A DNA stretch of 64,000 nt from Zygnema cylindricum (lineage: Eukaryota > Streptophyta > Zygnematophyceae > Zygnematales > Zygnemataceae), in the NCBI GenBank assembly GCA_037447655.1, contig JBBHKE010001954.1:359930-423929 (forward strand), in the 5' to 3' direction. Below, in pieces: positions 9,913 to 21,106 of the stretch. Numbering within the stretch: position 1 is the stretch's first letter; each line of letters opens with the position of its first letter. The notes below the pieces were generated by a model that searched no databases, was not told where the DNA came from, and saw nothing but the letters and a program-made list of their open reading frames with translations. Made by a program: the position numbers and the translations under genes.

Positions 9913-10906
9913 TGTTGAAATAAAAGGTATTTTCTAGGTTAGTTAAAAGATTTAAATAAAAACAGGAAAAAGCAAAGGCAGCCTGCTTCTAGCTTCTCTC
10001 TCTAGCCCCCATACTTGTCGTAGTCACTGAAGGCTGGAGAGGAAGCTAGAGCCATGGCTGCCTATGCTCCTTCTAGAATCAGAAGGCAGATCCTTGGTAA
10101 ACTTACCAAAAGGATTGACGAACCCAGGATTTGATCTTGGTACCTACCATCCGTCAAAGTAGCCGTTAGTCTTACCCTGTAGTCTAAGACCAGTGCTGAA
10201 GTATATAGGGTACGATAGTTACTTAAAGATGATGAAAAAGAGGAGTTCAATTTACTGACAAACGGACCACAATCACACAAACACAGTTAAAAATAGAATT
10301 ACACCGGAAGTGTACTACTTGTATTTTTAACGGCTATAAATTAAGGCTAACATTAATCTAACGACGGAGAAAGAAGCCGGCATCGCGGAATGGTCGATTT
10401 GGTGGTTTTCGGTCAAAACCACAACGGGTGACACGTGGCAACATGACATTGGATGACGGCATCTCCTGGACATATTAGGGGGAACCTGGATATGGCAAGC
10501 GTTTTCTTTCTGGCCATATCGTACAATGGCCGTACAGAAAGTACTTCGGACCAAGTACCTTTCTGTACTGTACACTCAATTGATTTGTTCCGTACATCAG
10601 TAGGAGAGGGTTTAGAGAGGGGATTAGGACTTAGAAAATTAGAGGTAGCCGCCTCTCTCTCAGAGAGCTTTTGTATAAAAGGGTCATCTTTGACCATTGA
10701 TAATTAACTGCTCAGGGGAGCAAATTCAAGGATACTTTTTGTGGCAGACTCAGGGGAGTCAGCCCCTTCCAAAGGGTGCAGTCTAGTCAGTCTGTATTTT
10801 GTCAGGGTGTCAACAATATTCAGACAAAGCTTAAAGAACTGAGGTTATGCTAGAGGCTTCTAGGAAGCTGCCTACTCGAAGTACCTATGGAGGTCTCAGA
10901 GTTGCA
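9913..10906 (+). repeat. 3' LTR of B1, 994 bp
   Basis: Preceded by the polypurine tract AAAATAAGGGGAG. It starts TGTTGAAATAAAAGG and ends GAGTTGCA, with the LTR-borne ATG at 10887. The antisense tRNA-like block is at 10117-10191 (B-box-like GATCAAATCC on the minus strand). It matches the B2 LTRs (12672-13664 and 18041-19034) closely. Confidence 0.9.
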
Positions 10907-10930
10907 CATATCAGAAGCATGTTCCTTTAT

Positions 10931-11251
10931 TTATAGGGGTGTCGGTTCCTGCTCTAGTTCTTCAACATCCGAAAGCTCATAATCCTCTTCATCTTTGCCG
11001 TCAACCTCTCGGGGTGGGTTATATTCTGGGTCTTGCGAATTTTTTGATCCTTCCCCTTCAGTGCTTCCACCAGTGTCTTCCGCGCCAACAAGAGCTTCTA
11101 CCTCTTCCTCTTCATCTGTTACTGCTTTAGTCCGGTTTGCCTTTATCATGGCCTCGGCTGCTGCCAAAAGCCTGTCACGATAGGGCATATCATCATTTCC
11201 CCTCCGCACTAGTCTCCTTCCTTTCAGTGGTGGAGAGGATGATGACGACAT
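10931..11251 (-). CDS. Acidic hypothetical protein, 106 aa, downstream of gypsy pol
   Basis: Open from an ATG at 11251 to a stop at 10931. The N-terminus is Ser/Pro-rich (MSSSSSPPLKGRR), followed by a short basic/helical stretch (RDRLLAAAEAMIKANR) and a long Glu/Asp-rich tail. I recognise no domain. It lies on the same strand as G1 and 395 bp beyond the G1 pol stop. It could be an extra ORF of the gypsy element, part of another element, or chance. B1 ends only 24 bp away, so the locus has been cut. Confidence 0.3.
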   Translation of the reverse strand: MSSSSSPPLKGRRLVRRGNDDMPYRDRLLAAAEAMIKANRTKAVTDEEEEVEALVGAEDTGGSTEGEGSKNSQDPEYNPPREVDGKDEEDYELSDVEELEQEPTPL

Positions 11252-11645
11252 GAACGCTATTGTGGTTGAGAGTTCTTGTAAATCGATAAGTGCAAGTAGG
11301 CTAGTGGTATGAAGCAAGAGGTTCCCAAGACTCCTACTACTAGGATTGTCACAAGGGTTGATGACAGCTTTAGTTGGGGGGTTTGTAGGTCTCATCAGCT
11401 AAAACCTTGTTTGCGTCGCAGCCTACGAGGGTATCGCAACGTTTGAAACTTCGCCGATTGTGATACTCCGACGATATCCCGGGTTCGACGTCGCCAACAT
11501 TGTGACTCACAATTTCTTCGTTGCGGTCCTTTGTCAACGCAGCCACGATGGTGCGATTCTCTGACAACGTCGATGTTATTTTGCAATCCCGTGGCTTCGC
11601 AACTATAGCGATGCGGTCTTTTGTCAGCGTTGATGTGTTCCGTTG
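11252..11645. other. Unassigned spacer between gypsy pol end and acidic ORF
   Basis: No gene is recognisable. On the minus strand several short, similar phrases recur (GTTGCGA/GTCGCAA-like words around 11400-11650), as in a diverged short repeat. No gypsy 3' LTR matching 30630-31087 was found here. Confidence 0.4.
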
Positions 11646-12138
11646 CTAAGCCCCCAAGATGAATGCGACGGTTGCGACATTGTGATTTGTTTTTCGTAGG
11701 CGACTGTTGTGTCGGCCCCTCTGGGTAGGCTGAGTGTCCGCACTCTGCTTCAATCGGCGGAGTAATTCCGGGGCACGAAGATCGTTTTCATCAACCCAAG
11801 AATCGTCTTCCGCATTGTAACCTTTCCACCGAATTCGGTACTAGGTAGTAGGGGACCGCCCTCGTCGTAATTGGCAGGAAAGGAGAATCTCTACCACCTC
11901 ATATTCATCCGTGGTATTTTGAACCGAGGGAAGAGGTGTTTGGCAAAACCGATTTGGGAACACTGAATCAGGGTTACGGAATGGCTTGAGGACGGACACA
12001 TGAAAGGCATCGTGTATTTTCCAGGTCGAAAGAATGTCGATTTTGTAAGCAACCTCGTTTACTTTGGAGAGTACAGTAAATGGCCGTGTAAATCTCGGCG
12101 CCAATTTCGTAGAAAAGGTATGTGGGAGGGATAAGTTT
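11646..12138 (-). pseudogene. G1 gypsy integrase C-terminal domain and chromodomain
   Basis: The minus-strand translation has the GPY-like module (KLAPRFTRPFTVL, then AYKIDILSTWKIHDAFHVS) and then a chromodomain core (YRIRWKGYNAEDDSWVDEND). A TAG lies between them near 11842. The frame ends with TAG at 11646-11648. In chromoviruses this domain directs integration by binding modified histones. The upstream end is cut by B2 at the AGTTT duplication. Confidence 0.88.
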
Positions 12139-12217
12139 TGCAACTCTGAGACCTCCATAGGTACTCAGAGTAGGCAGCTTGGTAGAAGCCTCTAAGATAA
12201 CCTCAGTTCTTTAAGCT
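12139..12217 (-). repeat. Terminal 79 bp of a B-family LTR
   Basis: Matches the 3' end of the LTR at 18041-19034, including the LTR-borne ATG (12158 on the minus strand). It is joined directly to gag sequence at 12217/12218. The ATG reads in frame into the G1 integrase C-terminus, giving MEVSELQ followed by NLSLPHTF and so on. Confidence 0.85.
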
Positions 12218-12671
12218 ACGGTACATCTCTATAAGCGCATCCCACAGATCAGATGCCCTTTCCACCTGCAAATGAGGACCTGCGAATCCTTGTGTGAGAT
12301 GACAGAGGATAAAATGCTTGGCTGCCATGTTGTTGTAGTCCTAGGTATCGATATCATTCTCCTCATTCCTCGGAATAGGAGACATGAAAGCAGATCCGGT
12401 TACTATAGGTGTGGATTTCTCTTTTTCTTTCCCTTTTTCCATCACGATGCTTTCTCCATCTTTTGGTTCCACTAATGACGGTGGATCTGGTTTCCTACCA
12501 AATGTGCTTCCTCCAAACCCTCGAGGAATAGCAGGACCGGATTGGCGCTTCACTCGCCCACTCACTATTCCCCAAAATCTTTTCTCACATAGGGCTCACA
12601 TCATCATACTGTCCCAGTAGATGAACCCAATCCCATTGAATATGTGCACCCTAAAGGGTGGGCCCATAACC
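12218..12671 (-). pseudogene. Truncated second copy of B-family gag
   Basis: Homologous to the gag start at 17600-18040. It follows a PBS-like TGGGCCCATAACC complement adjacent to the LTR at 12672. It carries the same TAG in place of the Trp codon after ENDIDT as the main B2 copy, so the two units share a broken ancestor. It lacks the 10-bp repeat (GCGAATCCTT) seen in the main copy near 17640. It ends at the deletion junction with the LTR tail. Confidence 0.85.
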
Positions 12672-13664
12672 TGCAACTCTGAGACCTCCATAGGTACTCA
12701 GAATAGGCAGTTTGCTACAAGCCTCTAAGATAACCTCTAATCTTTAAGCTTTGTGTGAATATTGCTGACACCTTGACAAAATACAGACTGACCAGACTGC
12801 ACCTGTTGGAAGGGCTGACTCCTCTAAGTTTGCCACAAAAAGTATCCTTGAATTTTCTCCCCTGAGCAGTTAATTATCAATGGTCAAAGATGACCCTTTT
12901 ATACAAAAGCTCTGTGAGAGAGAGGCGGCTACCTCTAATTTTCTAAGTCCTAATCCCCTCTCTAAACCCTCTCTTACTGATGTAATAAACCAATCAATTG
13001 AGTGTACAGTACAGAAAGGTACTTGGTCCGAAGTACTTTCTATATGGCCATTGTACGATATGGCCAGAAAGACGACGCCTGCCATATCCGGGTTCACCAT
13101 AATATGTCCCGGAGATGCCGTCATCCAATGTCATGTTGCCACGTGTCACCCGTTGTGGTTGTGACCGAAAACCGCCAAATCGACCATTCCGCGATGCCGG
13201 CTTCTTTCTCCGTCGTTAGATTAATGTTGGCCTTAATTTATAGCCGTTAAAAATACAAGTAGTACATTTCCGGTGTAATTCTATTTTTAACTGTGTTTGT
13301 GTGATTGTGGTCCGTTTGTCAGTAAATCGAACTCTTCTTTTTCATCATCTTTAAGTAACTATCGTACCCTATATACTTCAGCACTGGTCTTAGACTACAG
13401 GGTAAGACTAACGGCTACTTTGACGGATGGTAGGTACCAAGATCAAATCCTGGGTTCGTCAATCCTTTTGGTAAGTTTACCAAGGATCTGCCTTCTGACT
13501 CTAGAAGGAGCATAGGCAGCCATGGCTCTAGTTTCCTCTCCAGCCTTCAGTGACTACGACAAGTATGGGGGCTAGAGAGAGAAGCTAGAAGCAGGCTGCC
13601 TCTGCTTTTTCCTGTTTTTATTTAAATCTTTTAATTAACCTAGAAAATACCTTTTATTTCAACA
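12672..13664 (-). repeat. B-family LTR, central LTR of the B2 tandem, 993 bp
   Basis: Bounded by TGTTGAAATAAAAGG (13664) and GAGTTGCA (12672) on the minus strand. It is preceded by the polypurine tract of the main unit and followed at once by PBS and gag of the truncated unit. It therefore serves as 3' LTR of one unit and 5' LTR of the next. Confidence 0.9.
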
Positions 13665-13677
13665 CTCCCCTTATTTT

Positions 13678-16600
13678 CTAATCACTTTTGATTTTAAGTC
13701 CACATCTCTCTCTGCAGAAAATTAATTTAGGAGAAGGTACCGGCTTGGTCATCATGTCTGCCACCATCTCACTGTCTGGTCTGTATTCTAGACTTATTAT
13801 TTTGTTCTCCACCTTTTCCCTAACAAAGCTAAGTCTGATGTCCATGTGTTTTGCTTTAAAATGATGTTTGGGATTAGCAGCAATTGCAATTGCTGCTTGA
13901 TTATCACAGAATATTTTGTGAATTCCACTCTTAAGATGCCCCAATTCACCAAGCAGGGATTTAACCCACATCAATTCCTTCACAGCAGAGCAAGATGCCA
14001 TATACTCTGCCTCCATAGTAGACTGAGCAATGACCTTTTGCTGCTTACTGCTCCAGCAACAAGCACCATTCCCCACATACAACACATATCCAGATGTACA
14101 TCTTCTCATCGGAGCATCCCCATAGCTGGCATCACTTCAAGTGGTGATGTTAGTGTTTTCCCCACCCAGATGCAGCCATAGATCCCTAGTTCCTATGAGG
14201 TATCTGAGGACCCTTTTTGCTGCTTCCCAGTCCATTTTGGTAAGAGCATTCAGACTCCTACTTAGCACTCCTACAGCTGCTGCCAAATCCGGTCTGGTAC
14301 AATTCATAAAATATATCAGAATACCAACTACTTGTCTGTATAGAATAGTCTTTATAAACTTCTTCTCATCTGGACCTAGTTCATCATCTAGAATTAGGAT
14401 GTCTCCTACCTCACTCCCCTCACTTCCCTTCTTTAGATCCATGGGAGTCGTGCAACTGTTGGCTTTGTTCATCTGAAATTTTTCCAGCATGTTTCCAATT
14501 GCCTCTTTCTGAGTTAATCTAATTATCTTCTTTTTCTTATTTCTCTTTACTTGTATTCCCAAAATATATCTTGCCTCCCCCATATCTTTCATTTCGAATC
14601 TTCCCTTTAGATCTGTTTTTAGTTTGTTAATTTTCTTTAATGACTTACTTAGAACAAGAAGATCATCAACGTAAATTGCAATAAAGATGACACCTTCCTC
14701 ATCTTCAAAAACATAAATTGAATGGTCTGAACTGATGCGAAATATCCCAAACTGGTAAGGAACTCATCAAGTTTCTTGTTCCACTGTCTGGGCGCTTGTT
14801 TCAAACCATATAGAGATTTGATTAGCCGGCATACCTTACTTTCTACTCCTTGTTCCACGAATCCTTCCGGTTGTCGCATGAAGATCTCCTCCGCTAGTTC
14901 TCCATGTAGGAAGGCTGTCTTTATGTCCATCTGGTGGACTTCCATGTCTTCTACAGCTGCCAGACTGAGAAGTATTTGGACCAAGGGAAATCTAACGACC
15001 GGAGCGAAGGTTTCTTCGTAGACTATTCCCTCTTTCTGAGTAAAACCTTTCACCACTAACCGAGCCTTATACCGCTCAATTGTATTGCCCGGATTCAGTT
15101 TTAGTTTGAAAACCCACTTACATCCAATTGGTTTTCTATCGGGTGGACAGTCCACCAGCTCCCATGTATCAGCCGCCATGATTGAAGTCATCTCTCCATT
15201 GATGGCCGTCTTCCACCGGTTTCTTTCCGGACAGTTCATTGCCTCTTCATATGTTTGAGGTTCATCCGGGTGAGATAGTTTAGTTACCTTGTTATTAACT
15301 TGTTTCTCTTGAAGCCTTTTGCTGCTTCTTCTCCCTCCCTCAAAATCTGCGGCTGGAATAGATGGTTCTCGTGGATTCTTTCGATTCACCACGGCTTCTC
15401 CCTTGTCCCTCGGATCCATATCTGTTTCCACATCGTCTTCCGCTTGTGTCATTGGCGTTTCCAAGTTCAAGTCTTTCTCTGTCTGTTTTGAATCTGCGAA
15501 GATATCATCCGAACCTGCAAGAGTATCGTCTTCTTGAAAACCCGGATAGTTAGGGAGATGAAAGTCATCAGAATTGTCTGACTCAACTCTGATTCTGACT
15601 GGTTTTGAGGATTTAAAGGGATCTACCGACTTCCCATCATCCAAAGCTACCAGATGTTTTACTAATATTATATCTTCTCTCTTTAGATCATATACTCTAT
15701 ACCCTTTTACATCCTCATCATATCCTAGCACGTATCCTGGTTTCCCTTTAGGATCTAGTTTCCAGTTTGATTTATCTGTATCTAAACTGAAGACTTTACT
15801 ACCGAAAACCTTTAAATGAGATAGATCTGGTTTTCGGTCGGTCCATTTCTCATATGGAAATTGGCCTTTCACCGCCGAAGTTAGAACTCTGTTTCTCAAA
15901 TAATAAGCACAATTCATAGCTTCTGCCCAAAATCTTTTTCCTATCCTTTTATTTGACAACATAATCCGGGCACTATCATTTAGTGTCCTATTCAATCTCT
16001 CGGCAACACCATTTTGTTCCGGGTTTTCTGAAACTGTTTTTTGATGTTGAACACCATCCTCCCTTAAGAACTCCTCAAACTGATTGGAGGTATATTCCCC
16101 TCCATTGTCACTTCTTACTCTCTATATTGAGGTCTCGTGAAGTTTCTCGACCCATGCCTTATATTGTTTGAAATACTCCGGAGTTTCTGCTTTATTTTTC
16201 AGAAAGTATACTCGGGAGTACCGGGACCAATCATCACTAATGGTTAGCATAAATCTTTTGCCTCCGGGTGATGGCACTCTCGCCGGTCCCCAAATATCCG
16301 TGTGTACCAAATCAAGAACTTTTCTCCTTTATAATTTGCTTCCTTTGGGAATGGTAATCTGTGTGCTTTACCTTGAGCACACCCACAACAATCACTCACA
16401 TTATCATTTTCCCCAAAGCGTATCCCTTCAACTACTCCCCACTTTTTCATTTCTCTTAACTTTTCTAGATTCACATGCCCAAGTCTCTTATGCCACAACA
16501 TAATATCATTGACACCAGCATAGTAAAGTTTGAGTTTTTCATTACTTAAAGCAAGCCTGAACATTCCTTGGCTACCTTTCTCAGCAATGAAATACACATC

Positions 16601-18060
16601 TTCCTCAAAGCTAGCTGTAAAGACTCCTTTTCTGGTGCTAGTTTCAAATCCTTTATCATCTAATACAGACGTAGAGATAAGATTCTTGTTTAACTTCGGA
16701 ATAAACAATACATCGGAGAGCGTAACTATTGAGGTTTTTCCCTCCACTACGACTTTCAGATCTACCGATCCTACATAAGTAGTGGTCACTACCCTTCATC
16801 CCCATATTCAATCTCTACAGTAGGGATCTTTCTCAGCTTAGTAAACAGATGCTTATCTTTGCACATGTGCATAGATGCACTTGAATCCACAATCCAGCCT
16901 CCTTCACCTTTCAGTCCACCGAAAGCACATTTCTGCTTTCGTGGAATTTCGACTTCTGTTTTTGCCTTCAACTCCTCATCCAAAAGAAGTTCGTCGTCCT
17001 CCTCATCGGATTCCTCCTCGAGTACCTGTGTGACAAGTGCCTTTTTCTTCCCTCATGTTTCACCCCCGGTGTGCCCCTCCTTTATCCGAAGCTCAGTCAG
17101 TTTGGTGCATTCTGCCATGTAATGCCCGGGTTTCTTACAAAAGTGACAAAGCCCCTTTGGTCCCCTCATTCCGGATTCATCGCATTGATTTTTCAGGTCT
17201 TCCCCTCCATGACTTCTAAGGGGTTTTCGTGAATCTTTGTTTCTCCAACTTGCTCCAGCCGCCAAGGCTTGTGCGTTCTTAACTCCCTTCGGATTTCGAT
17301 TGTATTCTCTCGGACGAGAGTCATACCAACTATTGAATTCCATACCCACCTGGAGTCCGGTAGATCCTGTACCCGGTTTGCAATGTTCTCATACTCATCG
17401 GGTAGTTTCATGAAAAAACAATATACCTTTGCCTTTTCGGTTTCTACTTTTCCGGCACACTCTAACTCCATGAAAAGTATAGCTAGCTCATTGCAGAAAT
17501 CGAGCATCTTCTCTCCTTTGTGAAAGTATCCATTGATCCTTTGGTCTGCTAACTTCTGTTCCTGAATAGTACCGCTACGGTACATCTCTATAAGCGCATC
17601 CCACAGATCGGATGCCCTTTCAACTTGCAAATGAGGACCTGCGAATCCTTGCGAATCCTTGTGTGAGATGACAGAGGATAAAATACTTGGCTGCCATGTT
17701 GTTGTAGTCCTAGGTATCGATATCATTCTCCTCATTCCTCGCAATAGGAGACATGAAAGCAGATCCGGTTGCTACAGGTGTGGATTTCTCTTTTTCTTTC
17801 CTTTTTTCCATCACGATGCTTTCTCCGTCTTTTGATTCCTCTGATGACGGTGGATCTGGTTTCCTACCAAATCTGCTTCCTCCAAACCCTGGAGGAATAG
17901 CAAGACCGGATGGGCACTTCACTCGCCCACTCACTATTCCCCAAAATCTTTTCTCACATAGGGCTCCCATCATCATACTCTCCCAGTAGATAAACCCAGT
18001 CCCATTTAATATGGGCACCCTCGAGGGTGGGCCCATAACCTGCAACTTTGAGACCTCCAT
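13678..18060 (-). pseudogene. Copia gag-pol of B2, full length but broken
   Basis: Starts with the LTR-borne ATG (18060), runs MEVSKLQVMGPPSRVP through the PBS, and ends at 13678. Domains in order are Gag, zinc knuckle near 17130, protease site (DSSAS near 16893), integrase, RT and RNase H. Breaks seen include TAG after ENDIDT (about 17713), a 10-bp duplication near 17640, the two 1-nt losses shared with B1 (near 16789 and 16318), a stop near 16123, a frame change near 14735, and a stop near 14135. It cannot make a complete polyprotein, but its cis sequences (LTRs, PBS, PPT) are intact. Confidence 0.92.
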
Positions 18061-19034
18061 AGGTACTCAGAGTAGGCAGCTTGCTAGAAGCCTCTAAGAT
18101 AACCTCAGTTCTTTAAGCTTTGTCTGAATATTGCTGACACCCTGACAGAATACAGACTGACCACAGTGCAACCCTTGGAAAGGCTGACTCCCCTGAGTCT
18201 GCCACAAAAAGAATCCTTGAATTTGCTCCCCTGAACAGTAAATTATCAATGGTCAAAGATGACCCTTTTATACAAAAGCTCTGTGCGAGAGAGGCGGCTA
18301 CCTCTAATTTTCTAAGTCCTAATCCCCTCTCTAAACCTTCTCCTACTGATGTACGGAACCAATCAATTGAGTGTAGAGTACAGAAAGGTACTTGGTCGGT
18401 AGTACTTTCTATACGGCCATTGTACGATATTGCCAGAAAGATAACGCCTGCCATATCCGGGTTCGCGATAATATGTCCCGAAGATGCCGTCATCCAATGT
18501 CATGCTGCCGCGTATCACCCGTTGTGGTTGTGACCGAAAAACCGCCAAATCGACCATTCCGCGATGCGGGCTTCTTTCTCCGTCGTTAGATTAATGTCGG
18601 TCTTAATTTATAGCCGTTAAAAATACAAGTAGTACATTTCCGGTGTAACTCTCTTTTTAACTGTGTCTGTGTGATTGTGGTCCGTTTGTCAGTAAATCGA
18701 ACTTCTTTTTTTCGTCATCTTTAAGTAGCTATCGTACCCTATATACTTCAGCACTGGTCTTAGACTACAGGGTAAGACTAACGGCTTCTTTGACGGATGG
18801 TAGGTACCACGATCAAATCTTGGGTCCGTCAATCCTTTTGGTAAGTTTACCAAGGATCTGCCTTCAAACTCTAGAAGGAGCATAGGCAGCCATGGCTCTA
18901 GCTTCCTCTCCAGCATTCACTGACTACGACAAGTATGGGGGCTAGAGAGAGAAGCTAGAAGCAGGCTGCCTCTTCTTTTTGTTGCTTCTATTTAAATCTT
19001 TTAACTAACCTAGAAAATACCTTTTATTTCAACA
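18041..19034 (-). repeat. 5' LTR of B2, 994 bp
   Basis: TGTTGAAATAAAAG at 19034 to GTTGCA at 18041 on the minus strand. Target duplication AGTTT is at 19035-19039. It contains the GTAC palindrome, TATA-like TATAAAAGG (near 18270) and the LTR-borne ATG at 18060. Confidence 0.9.
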
Positions 19035-19733
19035 AGTTTGCCATATTTAGCCTAATTCTATCCCCAACATGAAAGTCAATGTCCTTTTGATTAGTGTCGG
19101 CTTGCGATTTTTGACGACTCTTTGTGTGTCGTATGACTGTCAACGCTTTTTTAAAATTGACACGCATCCTTTCGGCAAAGTCCACTGCGGCATGTGTGCT
19201 AAAGTCGGTTGCGATCAGATTTTGGGGAAGGGTTTGCTGTTGTCCATTGAGAGAGAAGGGTGTGGCATTAGTGGAAGAATGGATTGCACTGTTGTACACA
19301 ACTTTAAACCCCGTCAGATGTTTTGCCCAATCAGTCTAGTGTACCGACACGTAAGCGCGCAAGGCTTCCTCCAATGTCCTGTTCACTCTCTCTGTTTATC
19401 CATCCGTCGGAGGGTGATAAGCGGTGGACATAGCCAACGGTGTTCCGCAAATAGCAAACAGATTCCTCCAGAAGTGACTAATAAATTTTCGGTCGCGGTC
19501 GCTGACAATCTTCTTACGAAGTCCGTAGTGACGGAATATCTCACGGAAGAAGAAATCCGCGACATCTCGAGTTCTAGCCGTGGTTTTTGTGGGGAGGAAA
19601 TGTGCCATCTTTGTAAGATAGTCGACGACAACAAAAATGGATTCATAACCATCCGGCGTTAATGGAAGAGCGATAATAAAGTCCATAGAGATCGCTTCCT
19701 AAGGGGCGGATGGCGTTGGAAAGGGTTGCAAGA
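19035..19733 (-). pseudogene. G1 gypsy integrase catalytic core
   Basis: The minus-strand translation contains MDFIIALPLTPDGYESIFVV (first catalytic Asp), the HYGLRKKIVSDRDRKF block (second Asp) and the downstream stretch up to HVGDRIRLNMANL, which continues in 12138-11841 once B2 is removed. A TAG replaces Trp just before EAISMDF (about 19702). Further frame changes occur near 19396-19300. It is bounded on the right by the CAAGA duplication of the solo LTR. Confidence 0.87.
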
Positions 19734-20697
19734 TGTTGCTTTAAAAGCTTTATCCTTAGTGGATAGAGCTGTGAGGGGAGAGTTCAAACTTAAAATATTT
19801 TTGGGTTAAGTTTGGTGTAATACTTACCTTAAATAGTGTGACATTATAGAAGTTACTCTAAGAGTATTTGTACGATCACATAGACAAACGTCAACATTTC
19901 AGACTATGCAGGAAGTACGGAATGGACCTGGACACATAACATCTATCGAACGAGTGAATGCGGGAAATCGGGCAAACGCAAAGTGAACCGGACATCTAAG
20001 AATACAAATGTAAAAGTTAAATACCTGACCTTGATTTCGATCACACTGACGGCTGGAAATTAAGTGGGGACCACTGATGACGAGGTGCTTCGTAAGCACC
20101 CGAGATATTCTTACAAAATATACCACAGTGGGTTGGACGTATCTACAGGTGCTGACTAAGCAAACAACATTTGGTGTACGACATCAATTTGTGAATACCT
20201 GATAAAAACAAAATTTTGTAGCTTAGTGGATTAGCAAATAGAGTTTCACTATTAAGTTTTAGGCTACTTGCAGTTTGGTTTTTGGAAGTACGTTAGTGTA
20301 CTTTGTCGTACTACAGTACAATACCACTATTGCGGATACTGACACTTGATTGGGTGATGTGCAGTAGACATTCTTTCAGTGTATAAACTTTAGGACTTGG
20401 AAATATTTTGGTATCCGGTTTTGGGATAAGGGAATCTAAAGGCAGTTTTTTGGGAAACTTGCAGCTCTTGTATCTTATGGTTTGCTAAGTCAATTTGGCT
20501 GTAAATTTGGGAGTTGACAGTTTGTATGTTGAGTATATTGTATGCTTAGTTTTGTGTAATTTGGACTTGTGATTCAGGATCAATAGTGTGGTGAAATATA
20601 GTGTTTGTGAGGACTTCTTGAAAAGCTTTTGTTTAGTTATGTCTACTTCTACTACTACGGCTGCAGCTCCACCTGCACCAGTTGTCATACAACAACA
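19734..20697 (+). mobile_element. Solo LTR of a distinct copia-like family, 964 bp
   Basis: The termini are TGTTG ... CAACA, and a perfect 5-bp duplication CAAGA flanks it (19729-19733 and 20698-20702). Excision restores the G1 frame (GRQGLLQPFP). It contains a TATA-like TATAAA near 20381. An ATG at 20639 opens a Thr/Ala/Pro-rich frame (MSTSTTTAAAPPAP...) up to the LTR end, mirroring the start-in-LTR layout of the other families. A possible antisense B-box (GATCGAAATC) lies near 20035. Confidence 0.85.
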
Positions 20698-21106
20698 CAA
20701 GAGTCCTTGACGACCTCTATCCGTTTTATTCTTGTTGCAAGAGTCACAGGTTTGGACATACTCCGCAGTATCATTTGTCATATTTTACCAATAGTACAGT
20801 TCGACAACTCGTCCAGTAGTTTTGTCTCGCCCGAAGTGTCTGCTGAGGGGTTCGTCATGGCTTAATTGCAAGGTAGTATGTCGTAACTCTTGATTTTTCA
20901 AAATATACAATCGAGGGGTTCGTCATGGCTTAATTGCAAGGTAGTATGCCGTAACTCTTGATTTGTCAAAATATACAATCGGGTTGTCTGACTCGGTTTG
21001 TATCGCCACATGCCATTGGCAGTTTGAACCAATATCTTTCTTTTGACGAGTTTCGCGATTGTGTCGTCGCCTAAGTATGCCGCCTTAATTCTCTCCAACC
21101 ACTTTT
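20698..21106 (-). pseudogene. G1 gypsy RNaseH-integrase spacer and zinc-binding domain
   Basis: The minus strand encodes WLERIKAAYLGDDTIAKLVK, then LYILTNQELRHTTLQLSHDEP and the CDSCNKNKTDRGRQG half of the HHCC zinc-binding domain. It joins the RNase H piece across C1 and the integrase core across the solo LTR. A short direct duplication (GAGGGGTTCGTCATGGCTTA at about 20847 and 20914) disrupts it. Confidence 0.82.

Larger units (their letters stand above)
12139..19034 (-). mobile_element. Copia element B2: tandem one-and-a-bit unit with shared TSD
   Basis: Reading on the minus strand: LTR (19034-18041), PBS, full-length broken gag-pol, polypurine tract, LTR (13664-12672), then again PBS and gag (12671-12218), then only the last 79 bp of an LTR (12217-12139). 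A perfect 5-bp duplication AGTTT flanks the whole block (12134-12138 and 19035-19039). The gag/LTR-tail junction has 3-bp microhomology (GCT at 12215-12217). It looks like a tandem dimer whose second unit suffered a large internal deletion. Confidence 0.88.

Noticed and set aside
19069-19662. 197-codon plus-strand ORF
   Set aside because: Antisense shadow of the gypsy integrase, which is clearly recognisable on the minus strand.
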